Origin: Dactylonectria macrodidyma
Taxonomy: Eukaryota > Ascomycota > Sordariomycetes > Hypocreales > Nectriaceae
Assembly (NCBI GenBank): GCA_020744425.1
Contig: JAGMUV010000003.1
Span: 3,348,001 to 3,412,000, forward strand
Direction of reading: 5' to 3'
Length of the DNA stretch: 64,000 nt
Made by a program: the position numbers and the translations under genes. Each line of letters starts with the position of its first letter. Position 1 is the first letter of the stretch. Of the stretch, positions 60,601 through 64,000 are shown one piece after another. The notes under the pieces were generated by a model. That model was not told the origin of the DNA and did not search any database. It saw only the letters and a program-made list of their open reading frames with translations.

Positions 60601-63600
60601 ATATTCAGAACAGTCCACGCCTCGATTGGAATGTCTAACCAGTGTGCCACGAAAACCACAAACTTTCAACGTCCTAGGTATTCGAATAGTTATCATCAAG
60701 CGGGCAAAGCTCGTAAAAACCAGTTCACCAACACACGCACCCTGTCAGCTTTCAATTACGCAACGCAGCGAAGCAGTTCAACTGATGGCAGACTCATATA
60801 TGCCAGATATCTCTTTTCACACAGTGCGATAACAACATTGAACAACTTATTCATCGACTAACCGTCTGCAAAACGTCAATAGATGTTTCCAGTTTCGCTT
60901 TGTCATCGGAGATACAACCCCTCGCACACTCAAGTGACATGAGGACTCCCTTGTACGGAACGACACAGGCCTGGGAAGAAGAGACACTCCGTCATCGTAC
61001 TTGAATTGATAAATATTGGAAAAATTGCTATCTGGAAACTCTCCGAAAGGTTTGTGGGGGCTTTCACGTTTCCGTCAAGAATAACTTCACACCTCTTCTG
61101 GCCAGACTCAATTACACTCACCCACACTTGTATTACCTAGTGTGCGAAGAGTACCAGTGTTTCATCTCCTCGTTTACTCTTTGTGCTTGGTGTTCGGCTA
61201 TAGTGTCATGTAGGAGTACTGGCCAAAAATGGCTCTGTCACAATTTGTTTTCCTAGGTGTGTGTCCAACTTGCATCTTCCCCTCACACAGTCATCCCTAT
61301 TGTTTTTCAAGTGCGTGTCCGTCGTCCTATTGAACATACATAAAATCGATTTCAATCAACATAGGGTATCTTAGAGCTCATTCCATCGATTCCGTCGTAA
61401 TATTCGCTCATGGTGCTCAAGCCTATCACATGTTCCAGTAGCGGACCAACGACAGTGAAGGAGTGACTGTTCCCTATCATAACTGGACCTCGGGTGAAAC
61501 TTCAACTTCATGCATAGTAACGGCCAGACTGACTAGCTCAACGCCGAAATGATGCACATATGCGGTGGCTGATACTAACTATATGCACACTCCTTGCGGA
61601 AACCCTCTCAAAGTGATTTCTTGCATGTGTTCAAGGATACACGTACGAAACTTAACTGACACGCCTACCCTAGAGACCAGCAGGTAATATCATCCGATGT
61701 TATTGTCGAACGACGTGACACCAGAAACCCAAATTCTGCCACGTAGGTGCAAGCACCATACTACATGCATGCCTAGTATGTGCTACGTACGTACGTACTG
61801 GTCATGCTGGTGCGATGGAGATTGGCGAAAATAGTCCCACAAGTGACGCCCATCAGCATCTGCCCTTTCCCACCGGTAGAAGCGGCTCGTCGTTCCCCAA
61901 TGCCGGCGGCGGTATGCCGGAGGTCTACACAATCGGAAAGCAAGCCGCGGAGCCTGGCCGGTAACTCTAGCGGCATAATACCTATACGAAGTATACGGAG
62001 TATGTAGCCAACAAGAGGCACAGCACTCAAAGTCGTATGCTTACCCTCCACACCCCGTTCAAGAATGTCATTACGACCAACACCATCACCACCCAACAAA
62101 GTAGCCTCCCGCCGGGAGCGTCTTGGACCCTGGATCGGATTGCCCAGCTTCCGTCCTGGCAATGTTCGGTTAAAGCGGACGCTGCGGCGAGACTCTCGGC
62201 CACGAGCTGAACTGTTGCCCACACCAGCCAGAGGGTCGCGAACCTTCACGTATTAGGGCCATAGCTGTCCGAATGAGGTGGTCGCCGAGCACGGGGTGTT
62301 CTGCAGGGGAACATGGGGGCCTGGAGGAGGGGAAAAAAAAAAAAAGGAAAAAAAGAAAACCTGATGGGAGTCCTGGCCACCGATGTGAGAGTTGACGTAG
62401 ATCTCATGCAACCGTGTCGGCAGTACATGTTGTACTAGACGCCATTTGTGCGCTGCTCTCCTGCTTCTTGCTTTTTGCATCTGCACTAGATCTGGCCGTT
62501 TCGAACCGGCATCCAGCCTGTGATTTGCACAAGGAGAGAGGCATTTATGATGGAAGGTCTGAGAAAAAAAAAAACGGGCACGATATTCATGTACAGTACT
62601 TCTGCATGTTACATAGTATAGACAATACCTCCCTGCATGGACATGGGAACAGGGACTTTGGCAGACGCACGCATCTCGGGGATGTTCACTGCCGCTTCCT
62701 TAGACATGGGGCTTGCAGCGCACATGCTTCTAAAGCCCAGAACCGTGGTTGAAAATAGGACGCGAAGAGGCACAGTCGTCGATCACGGCACCTCTATTGG
62801 GTGGCATGCCCAATCCCTCGCAACCTCTCTGCCGTATAGGGCATGGCATGTTGGGTTACCGAGCTGGATGTATCCAGAGTGAGACGGTTTACCTTGCATT
62901 TGGCAGGTGGTTGGATGGGCTCGCCACGTACCCCTGCCGTCATCTTCGGCCACGCACAATATGGCACACACATCGCACGTGCCGTAGATGCGATGTCTGT
63001 ACAGGGTAGGGGCCCCTTGAGCTAGGCGTCCAGATTGCAGAGACATGCTGAAGTGGATGCGGATGCGGCTGTAGGGCATGGGAGGGTGAGAAGCATCTTG
63101 TCAGCTCCCTCGCCCGTGAAGCTCCCTGTGGAATGGTCTGGGTCCAACCGAGCTCTGACGAAACGGACAGTAAGGCAAGGGTCCAAGACGAGTGTCCAAG
63201 ACCAGTGCCCGCGAGGGAGCTGGAAACTACGTAGCCACGATGAGTTTCCCTAAAGAGGATTAATAAGTGGCAAGTCGTCGCGAGGTTCACGTCCACAACT
63301 GTCCCGTTGGGTGAGACGAGACGCCACGCCGCTTGCATTCCGTTATCCCCTGGCCGAGCACTAATGCCACCACACCCTAACGGAGACCTGTCACGACACG
63401 CCGTCGGTATTGTCGGTGCTGCAACCTGATCGAGTCGCCGCTCCCCTCATGATTGGGCTACTGAAGGCCGAGCAGGCGGGCGGAGGTTGAAAAGTTTACC
63501 CTTCAATCAGCTGCCGATCTGCTGGGCCCCTACTTTTGAGGCGTCCATGCCGTACCCAGTTACCCTTGTGGGAAGTCCAAACCCTGGCCGTGACCACCAA

Positions 63601-64000
63601 TGGGCCGAGGACCATCCTGAACGGATATAGGCTCGCTAGAGCTCGAGTAAACAACCCAAATGGGATAGCAGCTCGGTATAGGTTACGGCGCTGGTGGGCC
63701 GTCCCAACGGGTGGCCGCGCTCAACATGGCTCAGTGACGTCTTCAGCCGCTCGATCTGGTGTTGCTTACCGTTGACTTGCCCCGGAATTTGACCACGAAA
63801 GGCATCGAAGCCTACCTAAGAATAGCATCCCTCGCAATGTCACCCTCGAGCGTCCTATCCCATCCATTCCAATGCACCAGGGTTCCATTCCGGTCTGCTT
63901 GCTTTTGCATACCCAGCCAGGATGCCACGAGGGGCTGGACACGGTTGATAAGACCCGTACCCCCCTCTTGGCATCCTTCGAGAAGCTTTCTCGGCACGTG
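57642..64000. other. Gene-free right end, 6.3 kb
   Basis: No gene supported. 57.7-58.9 kb is ordinary upstream DNA of the PQ-loop gene. About 59.1-61.8 kb is lower in GC (hand-counted rows about 43-47%) than what follows (about 60% from 61.86 kb) and contains scattered coding-like fragments without a complete gene. 61.8-64 kb has only short frames. One A-rich run lies near 62332-62358 and one TCACGTGA box at 59877. Confidence 0.5.
59877..59884. promoter_or_regulatory. TCACGTGA E-box palindrome
   Basis: The core of a 10-base palindrome GTCACGTGAC inside the gene-free right end. No nearby gene start is known. Confidence 0.25.

Noticed and set aside
61773..62249. Minus-strand frame of 158 codons
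   Set aside because: Begins at GTG and shows no recognisable domain.
57642..64000. Possible tRNA genes, searched by eye for T-loop sequences
   Set aside because: Strings such as TTTCGAACCGG near 62498 lack a matching acceptor and anticodon arm; a covariance search would be decisive.
1..64000. Secondary-metabolite cluster, heterokaryon-incompatibility or giant mobile element
   Set aside because: No synthase, adenylation, HET, NLR or tyrosine-recombinase motifs were seen; the genes are mostly housekeeping.

Overview
The window is nuclear DNA of a filamentous ascomycete, most likely a Sordariomycete and probably of the order Hypocreales. The evidence is short spliceosomal introns (about 50-115 nt, one of 244 nt, with GT...AG borders and occasional CTAAT-type branch sites), pyrimidine-rich leaders, and a gene set typical of that group: a PTH11-type rhodopsin-fold membrane protein, a Zn(II)2Cys6 regulator, fungal Pot1, Met12-type MTHFR and an Any1-like PQ-loop protein. 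Sixteen protein-coding genes are supported, about one per 4 kb, which is sparse for such a genome. I saw no rRNA, tRNA, CRISPR array or intact transposon.

Layout. 0-9.2 kb is gene-dense: the 3' part of a Pot1-like telomere protein, a convergent cohesin subunit Scc3, urease accessory protein UreD and RNA polymerase III subunit Rpc4/Rpc53. 10-17 kb holds a six-exon PTH11-like receptor, kynurenine formamidase and a monocarboxylate-porter-like MFS transporter. 19.8-21.8 kb holds a regulator whose zinc cluster lies near its C-terminus. About 6.9 kb without a recognisable gene follows, then B-type cyclin at 28.7-30.9 kb, then 5.8 kb of empty DNA. 36.7-38.9 kb holds a mitochondrial aspartate/glutamate carrier and 40 kb a small F-box-like protein. 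44-52 kb holds cystinosin, mitochondrial leucyl-tRNA synthetase and methylenetetrahydrofolate reductase. 53-58 kb holds a repeat-containing putative nuclear protein and an Any1-like PQ-loop protein. The last 6.3 kb has no supported gene.

Most genes are single-copy housekeeping genes with no operon-like logic. Themes are chromosome maintenance and cell cycle (Pot1, Scc3, cyclin B), mitochondrial function (aspartate/glutamate carrier, LeuRS), nitrogen, NAD and one-carbon metabolism (UreD, kynurenine formamidase, MTHFR), and endomembrane transport (cystinosin, Any1-like). Exon borders were set by hand from splice signals plus reading-frame and family continuity; they are consistent but untested against RNA.

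I found no convincing new multi-gene system. The observations most worth checking are an apparent exon-duplicated motif in the 53-54 kb gene, a regulator with inverted domain order, a perfect Cbf1-like palindrome in the MTHFR/LeuRS promoter region, a 12-bp motif repeated exactly in gene-free DNA, and a lower-GC block at 59.1-61.8 kb with coding-like fragments.
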